Counted from the first letter of the stretch, positions 16,204 through 24,495 are shown. The stretch: 64,000 nt of DNA from Streptomyces mexicanus (GCF_902506575.1 NZ_LR732544.1:4814792-4878791); one strand, 5' to 3'. Notes: generated by a model not told the origin, from the sequence alone. Numbers and translations: made by a program.

Positions 16204-16268
16204 CCGCTCTGGCCGGCACGCTCCGCAGGCCCTCCGGTGCGCCCGCACGGCGGGTCTTCGGTGCCGCC

Positions 16269-17096
16269 CTACTCCTCCACCAGCAGTTTCTCCCGCAGCT
16301 GGGCGAGGGTGCGGGCGAGCAGACGGGAGACGTGCATCTGCGAGATGCCGACCTCCTGCGCGATCTGGGACTGGGTCATGTTGCCGAAGAACCGCAGCAG
16401 CAGGATGCGCTTCTCACGCGGCGGAAGGTCCTCCAGCAGCGGCTTGAGCGACTCGCGGTACTCGACGCCCTCCAGCGCCTCGTCCTCCGCGCCCAGGGTG
16501 TCGGCGACCGCCGGGGACTCGTCGTCCGTGTCCGGGACGTCCAGGGACAGCGTGGAGTAGGCGTTGGCCGACTCCAGGCCCTCCAGGACCTCCTCCTCGG
16601 AAATCGACAGCTTCTCGGCCAACTCGTGCACCGTGGGGGAGCGGCCGTGCAGCTGGGACAGCTCGGCCGTCGCCGTGGTGAGCGACAGGCGCAGCTCCTG
16701 CAGCCGGCGCGGCACCCGCACCGCCCAGCCCTTGTCCCGGAAGTGCCGTTTGATCTCGCCGACCACCGTCGGCGTCGCGTACGTGGAGAACTCCACACCG
16801 CGATCGGGGTCGAAGCGGTCCACGGACTTGATCAGCCCGATGGTGGCCACCTGGGTGAGGTCGTCCAGCGGCTCCCCGCGGTTGCGGAAGCGGCGCGCAA
16901 GGTGCTCGACGAGCGGCAGGTGCATGCGGACCAGCTGGTTGCGCAGCTCGGCGTACTCCTCGCTGCCCTGGTCGAGGGTGCGCAGCCGGACGAACAGCGC
17001 GCGTGCGCCACTGCGGTCATGGGAGTCGTGCCGCGTACCGGGCACGCTCGGGACGCTCTGCGCGGCGTCCTCGGAGTGTCGCTCGTGCTCGCTCAT
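16269..17096 (-). CDS. sigH: Stress sigma factor SigH (SigB/SigF family)
   Basis: A 275-residue group 3 sigma factor with regions 2, 3 and 4. Region 2 contains LTQVATIGLIKSVDRFDPDR and EFSTYATPTVVGEIKRHFRD; region 4 ends in SQIAQEVGISQMHVSRLLAR. It directs RNA polymerase to osmotic and other stress promoters and is held by the anti-sigma factor UshX, encoded just upstream. I give the shortest start, ATG 17096. The reading frame stays open far upstream (to about 18000), and the S. coelicolor protein is known in several sizes from alternative starts, so an extended Gly/Pro-rich form is plausible. Confidence 0.92.
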   Translation of the reverse strand: MSEHERHSEDAAQSVPSVPGTRHDSHDRSGARALFVRLRTLDQGSEEYAELRNQLVRMHLPLVEHLARRFRNRGEPLDDLTQVATIGLIKSVDRFDPDRGVEFSTYATPTVVGEIKRHFRDKGWAVRVPRRLQELRLSLTTATAELSQLHGRSPTVHELAEKLSISEEEVLEGLESANAYSTLSLDVPDTDDESPAVADTLGAEDEALEGVEYRESLKPLLEDLPPREKRILLLRFFGNMTQSQIAQEVGISQMHVSRLLARTLAQLREKLLVEE

Positions 17097-17587
17097 CGTC
17101 CCGCCCGTCGCCCTTCCCCGAGCCCTCGCCTCCTCCCCCGTGCCGGGCCCGTCCGGAGGGGGAGGTCCCCCATGGCCGGCGCGGACGCCGCCGCGCGCCG
17201 GTGCCGGCGTGCCCCGCACGGTGTCGCGTCCCTGCCGTGTCTCGCCCGGAAGAGCGAGCTTCAGCGGGTCGTCGTCCGGGTGCGGCCTGGCCTGTTCGGG
17301 GATGCCCTCGATGCCGCCCGCAGGGTGCGGCGGCCTGCCGTCCCCGCCCGGCCCGCCGGGACCGGCCTGCCCTGTCGTGCCTGCCTGTCCCGCCGCGGCG
17401 GCGGCACCGGCGCGGTTCGCCGTGCCACCGCGGCGGGCCGTGTCACCCCTGCCCCTGGGGTCGCCCGGACCGGTCGGGCCGTCCTGGCCCCGGCTCCCGG
17501 CCCCGTCCGCACAGGGCGGGATGGCGCCCTCCGTCGGCAGTTCCCGTGTGCCGTGTTCTTCGTCCCGCACCGGCCCGTCCCCGTTCC

Positions 17588-18004
17588 TCACGCCGGACCG
17601 GGTCCGGCGCCGCGCTGTTTGTAGAGGCTGATCGACACGGTCTTGTCCTCGTCCACGGCGGAGGAGACCTTGCCCGCGAGGGCGGACAGGACGGTCCATG
17701 CGAAGGTGTCCCGCGAGGGGGCGTGACCGTCCGTGGTCGGAGCCGAGACGGTGACCTCGAGCGAGTCGTCGACCAGTCGGAAGACACAACTGAGCACCGA
17801 GCCGGGCACGGCCTGCTGCAGCAGGATCGCGCAGGCCTCGTCGACCGCGATGCGCAGGTCCTCGATCTCGTCGAGGGTGAAGTCCAAACGGGCCGCGAGG
17901 CCGGCCGTGGCCGTCCGCAGCACCGACAGGTAGGCACCCGCAGCCGGCAGCCGGACTTCCACGAAGTCCTGGTTCGCCGCGGGTTCGCCGTCGATCTGGG
18001 ACAC
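17588..18004 (-). CDS. ushX: Anti-sigma factor UshX (PrsH), RsbW-like kinase fold
   Basis: A 138-residue RsbW/SpoIIAB-type protein. The N box DLRIAVDEACAILLQ lies near residues 60-74, inside a GHKL ATPase fold. It should bind and inhibit SigH, with release controlled by an anti-anti-sigma factor encoded elsewhere. The GTG start at 18004 follows GGAGG by 5 nt and gives VSQIDGEPAAN; a frame to 18148 is open but less likely. The 490 bp between its stop and the short sigH start is covered by the extended sigH reading frame. Confidence 0.9.
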   Translation of the reverse strand: MSQIDGEPAANQDFVEVRLPAAGAYLSVLRTATAGLAARLDFTLDEIEDLRIAVDEACAILLQQAVPGSVLSCVFRLVDDSLEVTVSAPTTDGHAPSRDTFAWTVLSALAGKVSSAVDEDKTVSISLYKQRGAGPGPA

Positions 18005-18118
18005 CCTCACCTCCAAGGTGGTACAAGCTTCTCGGGGCCGAGGGTCACCCCCCGGGTCACGCGATGCGTGGTTCAGCGGTGACGCTACCGCGCTCCCGGC
18101 ATTCCTGTCCCGGGACCC

Positions 18119-18146
18119 CAACCCTGCTCTGTCACTCATGGTAAAC
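18119..18146 (-). promoter_or_regulatory. Candidate SigB-type promoter of the ushX-sigH operon
   Basis: On the minus strand GTTTAC (18146-18141) is followed after 16 bp by GGGTTG (18124-18119), close to the SigB/SigH consensus GNNTN14-16GGGTAY. It lies about 115 bp upstream of ushX. Autoregulation of sigH is known in the genus; this exact element is my inference. Confidence 0.35.
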
Positions 18147-18252
18147 ACACGGATACGCTCCGTGGCTAGAGGTTCGGCGGGCCCAAATGGGAACAGCGCG
18201 TGCCGGGTTGACGTACCCGGACGTCAGCGGGTCGAACCGTCCCGGTGCGGGC

Positions 18253-18513
18253 TCACACCAGGACGTGGTCCACGAAGCACCAGCGCCAGTCCTCGCCGGG
18301 CTCGAAGCTCCGCATCACCGGGTGTCCGGTCTCCTCGTGGTGCCGGGTCGCGTGCCGCCCCGGGGAGGAGTCGCAGCACCCCACCTTGCCACAGGTCAGA
18401 CACAGCCGCAGTTGCACCGGATGCGTGCCGTCGGCCAGGCACTGCAGGCACGTCTCGCTGCGCGGATCGGGTTCCGGGTGCGGCAGCGTGCCGGCGTGCG
18501 TGCACTGTTTCAT
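18253..18513 (-). CDS. UBP-type zinc finger protein
   Basis: An 86-residue protein that is essentially one ZnF-UBP domain. Zinc ligands are visible in order: C4 and H6 near the start, CLQC (22-25), CLTCGKVGCC (38-47), HATRHHEETGHPV, and a C-terminal WRWCFVDHVLV. In eukaryotes this fold binds free ubiquitin C-termini; the bacterial role is unknown. It starts at ATG 18513. It is convergent to nothing and reads away from the antiporter gene. Confidence 0.85.
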   Translation of the reverse strand: MKQCTHAGTLPHPEPDPRSETCLQCLADGTHPVQLRLCLTCGKVGCCDSSPGRHATRHHEETGHPVMRSFEPGEDWRWCFVDHVLV

Positions 18514-18591
18514 GATTGCCAGGTTACGACGCGCGCACGGCTCGGTGCGTGGTCGAGCGGGGTGGAGAGCGACGATGGGTGGGCGAGGACG

Positions 18592-20184
18592 ATGGACGTG
18601 ATGCCGCTGCTGTTGCTGGTGGCGGGCAGCGCCGCGGTGGCCGGGGCGGCCCGGCGCACCCCGGTGCCGGCGCCGCTGCTGCTGGTGGCCGTCGGCCTGG
18701 CGGTCGCCTACCTCCCCGGGGTCCCCGACTACACGCTCGACCCGCACGTGGTGCTGCCGCTGCTGCTGCCCCCGCTGCTGTACACCTCGGCCGTGGACAG
18801 CTCCTACCTGGACCTGCGCGCGCAACTGCGACCCGTGGCGCTGCTGTCGGTCGGGTACGTGCTGTTCGCGACCTTCGCGGTCGGCTGGGCCGCCTACCTG
18901 ATCGTGCCGGGACTGCCCCTGACGGCGGCGCTGGTGCTGGGCGCCGTGGTGGCGCCGCCGGACGCGGTCGCGGCGACGGCGGTGGCCCGCCGGGTGGGGC
19001 TGCCCTCGCGGATCACCACGATCCTGCAGGGCGAGTCGCTGCTCAACGACGCCACCGCGATCACCGCCTACAAGGTCGCGCTGGCCGCGGCCGTCGGCGA
19101 GGGCGCGACCTGGGCCGGGGGAGTGCAGGAGTTCCTCGTCGCCGCGTTCGGCGGGGTGGGCGTCGGCCTGGTGCTGATGGCACCGCTGCACTGGCTGCGC
19201 ACCCACCTGAAGGAGGCGCTGCTGCAGAACACGCTCTCGCTGCTGATCCCGTTCGTCGCCTACGGCGTCGCCGAGCAGCTGCACGCCTCCGGGGTGCTCG
19301 CGGTCGTCACGGTCGCCCTCTACCTCGGGCACCGCGCCTGGGAGGTCGACTTCGCCACCCGGCTCCAGGAGGAGGCGGTGTGGAAGATGGTCGCCTTCGT
19401 CCTGGAGTCGGCGGTGTTCGCGCTGATCGGCCTGCAGCTGCCGGTGGTGCTGCGGGGGCTGGGCGCCTACCGGGGCACCGATGCCGCCTGGTACGCGATC
19501 GTCGTCTTCCTGGTGGTCGTGGCGGTGCGGTTCGTGTGGGTGTACCCGTCGGCGTTCGTGCCCCGGCTCCTGCGCCGGGTCCGGGAGCGGGAGGAGAACC
19601 CCACCTGGCGGGGCGCGATGGTGACCGCGTGGGCCGGGATGCGGGGCGTGGTGTCGCTGGCGATCGCCTTCTCGATCCCGCTGACGGTGCACGGCGGGGC
19701 GCCGTTCCCGCAGCGCAACATGATCCTGTTCCTGACCTTCACCACGGTCATCGGCACCCTGGTGGTGCAGGGGCTGACCCTGCCGCCGCTGATCCGCTTC
19801 CTGAAGTTCCCCGGCCGCGACCCGCGGGCCGCCACGCTCGCCGAGGCCAACGCCCAGGCGCAGGCCTCCCCGGCCGCCGAACGGCCCCTGGAGGAACCCC
19901 TCGCCGACGGGCGCACCGCGCTGCCCCCGCCGCTGGCCGACCGGCTCCGCGCGGTCCTGGAGCGCCGCCGCAACGCCGTCTGGGAGCGCCTGGGGCAGAC
20001 CAACCCGGTCACCGGCGAGTCGGTGGACGACACCTACCGCCGCCTGTCACGGGACATGATCAGCGCCGAGCGCGCCGTCTTCGTGCGCCTGCGGGACGGC
20101 CGCTACATCGACGACGAGATGCTGCGCACCCTGCTGCGCCGGCTGGACCTGGAGGAAGCGGCCGCCTACCGGGAGGCCGCCTGA
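18592..20184 (+). CDS. CPA1-family Na+/H+ antiporter
   Basis: A 530-residue monovalent cation:proton antiporter. About 12 TM segments fill residues 1-410. The transport motif APPDAVAATAVARRVGLP (about 119-136) and LLNDATAITAYKVAL (about 150-164, with the ND pair and Asp) are the CPA1 active-site helices. A cytoplasmic helical tail follows (about 420-530). It should expel Na+ for H+ and help pH and salt homeostasis. The start is ATG 18592; GTG 18598 or ATG 18601 are alternatives because the ribosome site GAGGA is close. Confidence 0.9.
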   Translation: MDVMPLLLLVAGSAAVAGAARRTPVPAPLLLVAVGLAVAYLPGVPDYTLDPHVVLPLLLPPLLYTSAVDSSYLDLRAQLRPVALLSVGYVLFATFAVGWAAYLIVPGLPLTAALVLGAVVAPPDAVAATAVARRVGLPSRITTILQGESLLNDATAITAYKVALAAAVGEGATWAGGVQEFLVAAFGGVGVGLVLMAPLHWLRTHLKEALLQNTLSLLIPFVAYGVAEQLHASGVLAVVTVALYLGHRAWEVDFATRLQEEAVWKMVAFVLESAVFALIGLQLPVVLRGLGAYRGTDAAWYAIVVFLVVVAVRFVWVYPSAFVPRLLRRVREREENPTWRGAMVTAWAGMRGVVSLAIAFSIPLTVHGGAPFPQRNMILFLTFTTVIGTLVVQGLTLPPLIRFLKFPGRDPRAATLAEANAQAQASPAAERPLEEPLADGRTALPPPLADRLRAVLERRRNAVWERLGQTNPVTGESVDDTYRRLSRDMISAERAVFVRLRDGRYIDDEMLRTLLRRLDLEEAAAYREAA

Positions 20185-20299
20185 GGGGCACGGGGGGCGC
20201 CTGAGCGGCACGGGCGGGGCCTGCCGGTCCGGTGCCGGCAGAGGCGCGCGTGGCCCGGCGGGCCGCCCCGAGGACCGCAGGGCTCGGCCACCGCGCGGC

Positions 20300-21217
20300 T
20301 CAGGTGTGTTCCGGGAACGGGCGGCCCGTGACGACCGCGGCGATCGTCGTCCCGCGCGGGAAGGCGCCCTCGTCGGCCAGGGCGACCAGGGCGTACAGCA
20401 GCTTGGCGACGTAGAGGCGCTCGACGGGCACGCCGTGGCGGTCGGCGAAGTCCTCGGCGAACGCGTCCAGTTCGGGGGTGGTGCGGGCGTAGCCGCCGCA
20501 GTGGAAGCGGTCGTCCAGCGACCAGGTGCCGCGGCGGGCACCGAAAGCCTGCTCCTGCAGGGCCTGTGTCGCGGCGGTCAGGAAGCCGCCCTTGAGGACG
20601 GATATCCCCAGTGCGCGGCGGCCCTCGGGCAGCCCGGCGGCCAGCCCGGCGAGGGTCCCGCCGGTGCCGCAGGCGACGGCCACGACGTCCGCACACTCGC
20701 CCAGTTCCGCGCCGAGCGCCCGGCAGCCGTGGACGGCGAGGGCGTTGCTGCCGCCCTCGGGCACGACGTGGGCGTCCTCGGCCCCCACCGCGCGCAGCAC
20801 GGCCGCCAGGGTGTCCGGCTCGGCCTTGCGGCGGTACGTCGAGCGGTCCACGAAGTGCAGCCGCATCCCGTCGGCCGCGCAGCGGGCCAGGGAGGGGTTC
20901 AGGGGGCGGTCGGCCAGCTCCTGGCCGCGGACCACGCCGATGGTCTCCACACCGAGCAGGCGGCCGGCTGCCGCGGTGGCCCGCAGGTGGTTGGAGTAGG
21001 CGCCGCCGAACGTGACGATCCGGCGGCCCGCCGCCGCCCGCAGGTTCGGGACGAGCTTGCGCCACTTGTTGCCGCTCAGCTCGGGATGGATCAGGTCGTC
21101 CCGCTTGAGCAGCAGACGCAGACCGCGCCGGGCGAAGCGGTCGTCGGCCACCTCCTGCACGGGGGAGGGGAGCCGGGGGCCGAGCGCGGCGAGGTCGGGG
21201 ACGGTGGAGCTGCTCAC
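20300..21217 (-). CDS. PLP-dependent ACC deaminase / D-cysteine desulfhydrase family enzyme
   Basis: A 305-residue fold-type II PLP enzyme. The lysine-bearing motif HPELSGNKWRKLVPNLRAA (about residues 43-61) carries the Schiff-base Lys, and VTFGGAYSNHLRATAAAG is the substrate/PLP loop. ACGTGGTLAGLAAGLPEG is the phosphate-binding loop. The family includes 1-aminocyclopropane-1-carboxylate deaminase and D-cysteine desulfhydrase; sequence reading cannot separate these. The GTG start 21217 gives a normal length. It is divergent from the encapsulin gene, with a 200-bp shared promoter region. Confidence 0.85.
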   Translation of the reverse strand: MSSSTVPDLAALGPRLPSPVQEVADDRFARRGLRLLLKRDDLIHPELSGNKWRKLVPNLRAAAGRRIVTFGGAYSNHLRATAAAGRLLGVETIGVVRGQELADRPLNPSLARCAADGMRLHFVDRSTYRRKAEPDTLAAVLRAVGAEDAHVVPEGGSNALAVHGCRALGAELGECADVVAVACGTGGTLAGLAAGLPEGRRALGISVLKGGFLTAATQALQEQAFGARRGTWSLDDRFHCGGYARTTPELDAFAEDFADRHGVPVERLYVAKLLYALVALADEGAFPRGTTIAAVVTGRPFPEHT

Positions 21218-21317
21218 CTGGCCATTGTGTCCGGGGCCGCGGTGTCCCGCGCCCGGCGGTCCGCCCGGGCGGGACCCTGATGTCTGCCCCGCCGCGAGCT
21301 GATCCATTCCCGCTCTT

Positions 21318-21333
21318 TCGTGTAATAGCACGA
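21318..21333. promoter_or_regulatory. 16-bp inverted repeat upstream of the encapsulin gene
   Basis: TCGTGTAATAGCACGA has perfect 5-bp arms around a 6-bp centre, 84 bp before the encapsulin start. It is a possible operator. The GTG-N6-CAC spacing is not the GTG-N8-CAC expected for a CRP site. Confidence 0.4.
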
Positions 21334-21416
21334 GCACGGTGGGTGATGGAAGTGTGGCACCCGCAAATCGATGCCGGCGCCGATCGTGCCGGGCATGAGC
21401 GGGAGGGCAATTCTCT

Positions 21417-22823
21417 ATGTCGGTAGGCGAAGAGGTCCGTTCGGAGCAGGGCCGGCCGCAGCAGAGCCTCGGCACGGCGGCCGCGCGGAACCTGGCCACC
21501 ACCACCAAGTCCGTACCCCAGATGCAGGAGATCAGCTCCCGCTGGCTGCTGCGCATGCTGCCGTGGGTCGACATCCAGGGCGGCACGTACCGGGTGAACC
21601 GGCGACTCACCTACGCCGTCGGCGACGGCCGGATCACGTTCGTGAAGACCGGCGACCGTGTCGAGGTGATCCCCGCCGAACTCGGCGAACTGCCCGCCCT
21701 GCGAGGGTACGAGGACGACGAGGTGCTCTCCGAACTCGCCCAGCGCTGCCGGCAGCGCGAGATCGGCGCCGGCCAGGTGATCGCCTCCTTCGGCAACCAG
21801 GCCGAGGAGGTCTACCTGCTGGCGCACGGCAGGGTCGAGAAGGTCGGCACCGGCCCCTACGGCGACGACCAGGTCCTCGGCGTCCTGGCCGACGGCGCGC
21901 ACTTCGGCGAGCAGGCCCTGCTCGACCCGGACGCCATCTGGGAGTACACGGTCCGCGCGGACACCGCGTGCACCGTCCTCGTCCTGTCCCGGCACGACTT
22001 CCAGCAGGTCGCCGAGCGCGCCGACTCGCTGCGCGAGCACCTGCGGCGGCTGCGCTCCATCCCGGGGCAGCGCACCAACAAGTACGGCGAGAAGGAAGTC
22101 GAACTCGCCGCGGGTCACAGCGGCGAGCCGGACATCCCGCACACGTTCGTCGACTACGAGGCCAGGCCCCGCGAGTACGAACTGAGCATCGCCCAGACCG
22201 TCCTGCGCATCCACACGCGCGTGGCCGACCTCTACAACCAGCCGATGAACCAGACGGAGCAGCAGCTCCGCCTGACCGTCGAGGCGCTGAAGGAACGCCA
22301 GGAGCACGAACTCGTCAACAACCCCGAGTTCGGCCTGCTGCACAACTGCGAGTACGACCAGCGCATCCAGCCGCACGACGGGGTGCCCAGCCCCGACGAC
22401 ATGGACGAGCTGCTCAGCCGCCGCCGGGGCACCAAGCTGTTCCTCGCCCACCCGCGCGCGATCGCCGCGTTCGGCCGCGAGCTGAACAAGAGGGGCCTGG
22501 TCCCCGAGACCATCGACATCGGCGGCAACCGCATCCCCACGTGGCGCGGAGTGCCGATCTTCCCGTGCAACAAGATCCCGGTGACCGAGGCCCGCACCAG
22601 CTCGATCATCGCCATGCGTACCGGCGAGGAGGACCAGGGCGTCATCGGGCTGCGCGCCAAGGGCATCCCGGACGAGATCGAGCCGAGCCTGTCGGTGCGG
22701 TTCATGGGCATCAACGAGCAGGCGATCATCAAGTACCTGGTGACCGCGTACTTCTCGGCGGCGGTGCTGGTGCCGGACGCGCTCGGGGTCCTGGAGAACA
22801 TCGAGGTCGGCCGTTGGCGCTGA
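21417..22823 (+). CDS. EshA-type family 2B encapsulin shell protein with inserted cNMP-binding-like domain
   Basis: A 468-residue HK97-fold shell protein. The N-terminal arm and first shell part (about 1-100, with ISSRWLLRMLPWVDIQGGTYR) precede an inserted cyclic-nucleotide-binding-like domain (about 110-205, with FGNQAEEVYLLAHGRVEKVG and GAHFGEQALLDPDAIWEY). The remaining shell domains follow (about 235-468, with NNPEFGLLHNCEYDQRIQP and GVPIFPCNKIPVTEAR). This is the layout of EshA and of family 2B encapsulins, virus-derived protein nanocompartments. The usual arginine of the phosphate-binding cassette is replaced by Trp. ATG 21417 follows GGAGGG. The cargo candidate is the next gene. Confidence 0.88.
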   Translation: MSVGEEVRSEQGRPQQSLGTAAARNLATTTKSVPQMQEISSRWLLRMLPWVDIQGGTYRVNRRLTYAVGDGRITFVKTGDRVEVIPAELGELPALRGYEDDEVLSELAQRCRQREIGAGQVIASFGNQAEEVYLLAHGRVEKVGTGPYGDDQVLGVLADGAHFGEQALLDPDAIWEYTVRADTACTVLVLSRHDFQQVAERADSLREHLRRLRSIPGQRTNKYGEKEVELAAGHSGEPDIPHTFVDYEARPREYELSIAQTVLRIHTRVADLYNQPMNQTEQQLRLTVEALKERQEHELVNNPEFGLLHNCEYDQRIQPHDGVPSPDDMDELLSRRRGTKLFLAHPRAIAAFGRELNKRGLVPETIDIGGNRIPTWRGVPIFPCNKIPVTEARTSSIIAMRTGEEDQGVIGLRAKGIPDEIEPSLSVRFMGINEQAIIKYLVTAYFSAAVLVPDALGVLENIEVGRWR

Positions 22824-22941
22824 CACCGGCCGCGACCGGACCGCGGTGTCCGCACGGGCCGGGCCGGGTAGATCCCCGGGGTGCCCGCCCGGCCCCGGCC
22901 GGCCGGGCGCCCTGGTTCGCGGATTCTCCGAGGGGGAGCGG

Positions 22942-24111
22942 ATGGCCGAGTTCATGACGGAGACGACACGGTGCCCAGCCGGCGCGCAGCCCGCCGTGGG
23001 CGGCCCACCGCCCCACGCGGCGGCCCCCGCCGAGCCGTTCCCCCGGCAGCCCGCGGACCGTGCCGCCGACGGTCCGGGAGGTGCGGCCGACGGGCACGAC
23101 GCCGCGGTGATCCTGGAGGGTGCCCGGGCGGAGGTGGATCCCGAACTGCGGGCAGCCGTCGCCTCGTTGCCGGACTCGATGCGCCGCATCGCGCGCTACC
23201 ACTTCGGGTGGGAGCAGGCCGACGGCACACCGACGGCCGGCCCCGCGGGCAAGGCGATCCGCCCGGCACTGGTGCTCGCCGCGGCCACCGCACTGGGCGG
23301 GGCCCCGGCGCGGGCGGACGCGGCACGGGCCGCCGCCGCGGTGGAGCTGGTGCACAACTTCACGTTGCTGCACGACGACGTGATGGACCGCGACACCACC
23401 CGCCGGCACCGCCCCACTGCGTGGACGGTGTTCGGCGACGCCGACGCCATCCTCGCCGGGGACGCCCTGCAGGCGCTGGCCCTGCGCCTGCTCGCCGAGG
23501 ACCGGCACCCGGCGTCCCCGGCGGCCGCCGCCCGGCTCGCGGCCTGCGTCGTCGAGCTGTGCGCCGGCCAGCACGCCGACACGGCCCTGGAGCGGCGCGA
23601 CCCCCGGGACGTCACGCTCACCGAAGTGCTCGCCATGGCCGAGGCCAAGACGGGCGCGCTGCTCGGGTGCGCCTGTGCGGTCGGCGCGCTGTACGCGGGG
23701 GCGGGCGAGGAGGAGGTGGAGGCGCTGGACGCGTTCGGCCGGCAGGCGGGGCTCGCGTTCCAGCTCATCGACGACGTGATCGGCATATGGGGCGACCCCG
23801 CCCGCACCGGCAAACCCTGCGGAGCGGACCTCGCGGCCCGCAAGAAGTCCCTGCCGGTCGTCGCCGCGCTGACCTCGGGCACACCCGAGGCCACCGAACT
23901 CGCGGAGATCTACGCCCGGCCGCACCGTGAGGGCGAGGAGGAGAGCACGGCGCTGGTGGTGGAGCGCGCCGGGGGCCGGGACTGGGCCCAGTCCGAGGCG
24001 GCCGACCGGATGGCGCGGGCCGTCCACGACCTGGCCCGCGCGGTCCCGGACCCCGCGGCCGCGGGCGGCCTGCCCGCCCTGGCGGAGTTCGTGACCCGCC
24101 GCACCAGCTGA
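22942..24111 (+). CDS. Polyprenyl diphosphate synthase, probable encapsulin cargo
   Basis: A 389-residue trans-isoprenyl diphosphate synthase. After a disordered Pro/Ala/Gly-rich N-terminus (about 1-50) come GKAIRPALVL, the first Asp-rich motif LLHDDVMDRDTTRR (about 147-160) and the second, FQLIDDVIGIWGD (about 273-285). Both DDxxD metal-binding sites are intact, so it should condense isopentenyl diphosphate with an allylic diphosphate; chain length cannot be read. ATG 22942 follows GGGGGAG. The extra N-terminus is absent from ordinary synthases and matches the targeting tails reported for family 2B encapsulin cargo. Confidence 0.88.
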   Translation: MAEFMTETTRCPAGAQPAVGGPPPHAAAPAEPFPRQPADRAADGPGGAADGHDAAVILEGARAEVDPELRAAVASLPDSMRRIARYHFGWEQADGTPTAGPAGKAIRPALVLAAATALGGAPARADAARAAAAVELVHNFTLLHDDVMDRDTTRRHRPTAWTVFGDADAILAGDALQALALRLLAEDRHPASPAAAARLAACVVELCAGQHADTALERRDPRDVTLTEVLAMAEAKTGALLGCACAVGALYAGAGEEEVEALDAFGRQAGLAFQLIDDVIGIWGDPARTGKPCGADLAARKKSLPVVAALTSGTPEATELAEIYARPHREGEEESTALVVERAGGRDWAQSEAADRMARAVHDLARAVPDPAAAGGLPALAEFVTRRTS

Positions 24112-24160
24112 GCGCCGCACCGGCTGGGCAGGCCCGCGCGCAGCGGTCCGGCACGGCCAA

Positions 24161-24226
24161 GACCCCGGAGCACCCGCCACGGCCGTACGGTTCCTGACCC
24201 CGTACGGCCGCCGGGTGCTCCGGTCT
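24161..24226. terminator. Long two-part hairpin after the prenyl synthase gene
   Basis: CCGGAGCACCCG (24165-24176) pairs with 24212-24223, and inside it GGCCGTACGG (24181-24190) pairs with 24200-24209. Together they make a long interrupted stem, a strong terminator between convergent genes. Confidence 0.8.
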
Positions 24227-24300
24227 CCGGTCCGGCGGGCAGGGTGGTCGTCGGCGGGTTCCGCGCTGCCCCACGGGGGGCGGGACCCGCCTCACCTGTG

Positions 24301-24343
24301 CGCCGGGCCGGTGGCAGCGGGCGCCGCTGCCACCGGCCCGGCG
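24301..24343. terminator. 20-bp perfect hairpin
   Basis: CGCCGGGCCGGTGGCAGCGG (24301-24320) pairs perfectly with 24324-24343 over a 3-nt loop. It is the second of three strong hairpins between the prenyl synthase and sodN genes. Confidence 0.75.
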
Positions 24344-24383
24344 CAGGCACCGGTACGTAGCGGGCGGCCCCGGGCACGAACGA

Positions 24384-24441
24384 CCGCACCCGGCCCCCTC
24401 CCGAAGCGCCGGATGCGGCGCCCGGGAGCGGCCGGGTGCGG
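24384..24441 (-). terminator. Hairpin after sodN
   Basis: CCGCACCCGGCC (24384-24395) pairs with GGCCGGGTGCGG (24430-24441), with a smaller inner pairing of CCCTCCCG with CGGGAG. It ends 54 bp beyond the sodN stop and probably terminates that transcript. Confidence 0.75.
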
Positions 24442-24495
24442 TGGAAAGACGCTGCAACGCAAAGGAATTGCAGGTCAAGGCGGAGTGACGCCCCG

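Noticed and set aside
20178..20225. Short direct repeat GCCTGAGNGGCACGGG around the antiporter stop
   Set aside because: Only two copies of about 20 bp in very GC-rich sequence; too weak to call a feature.
21318..21333. CRP site upstream of the encapsulin gene
   Set aside because: GTG and CAC are separated by 6 bp rather than 8, and flanking bases do not match; kept only as a generic inverted repeat.
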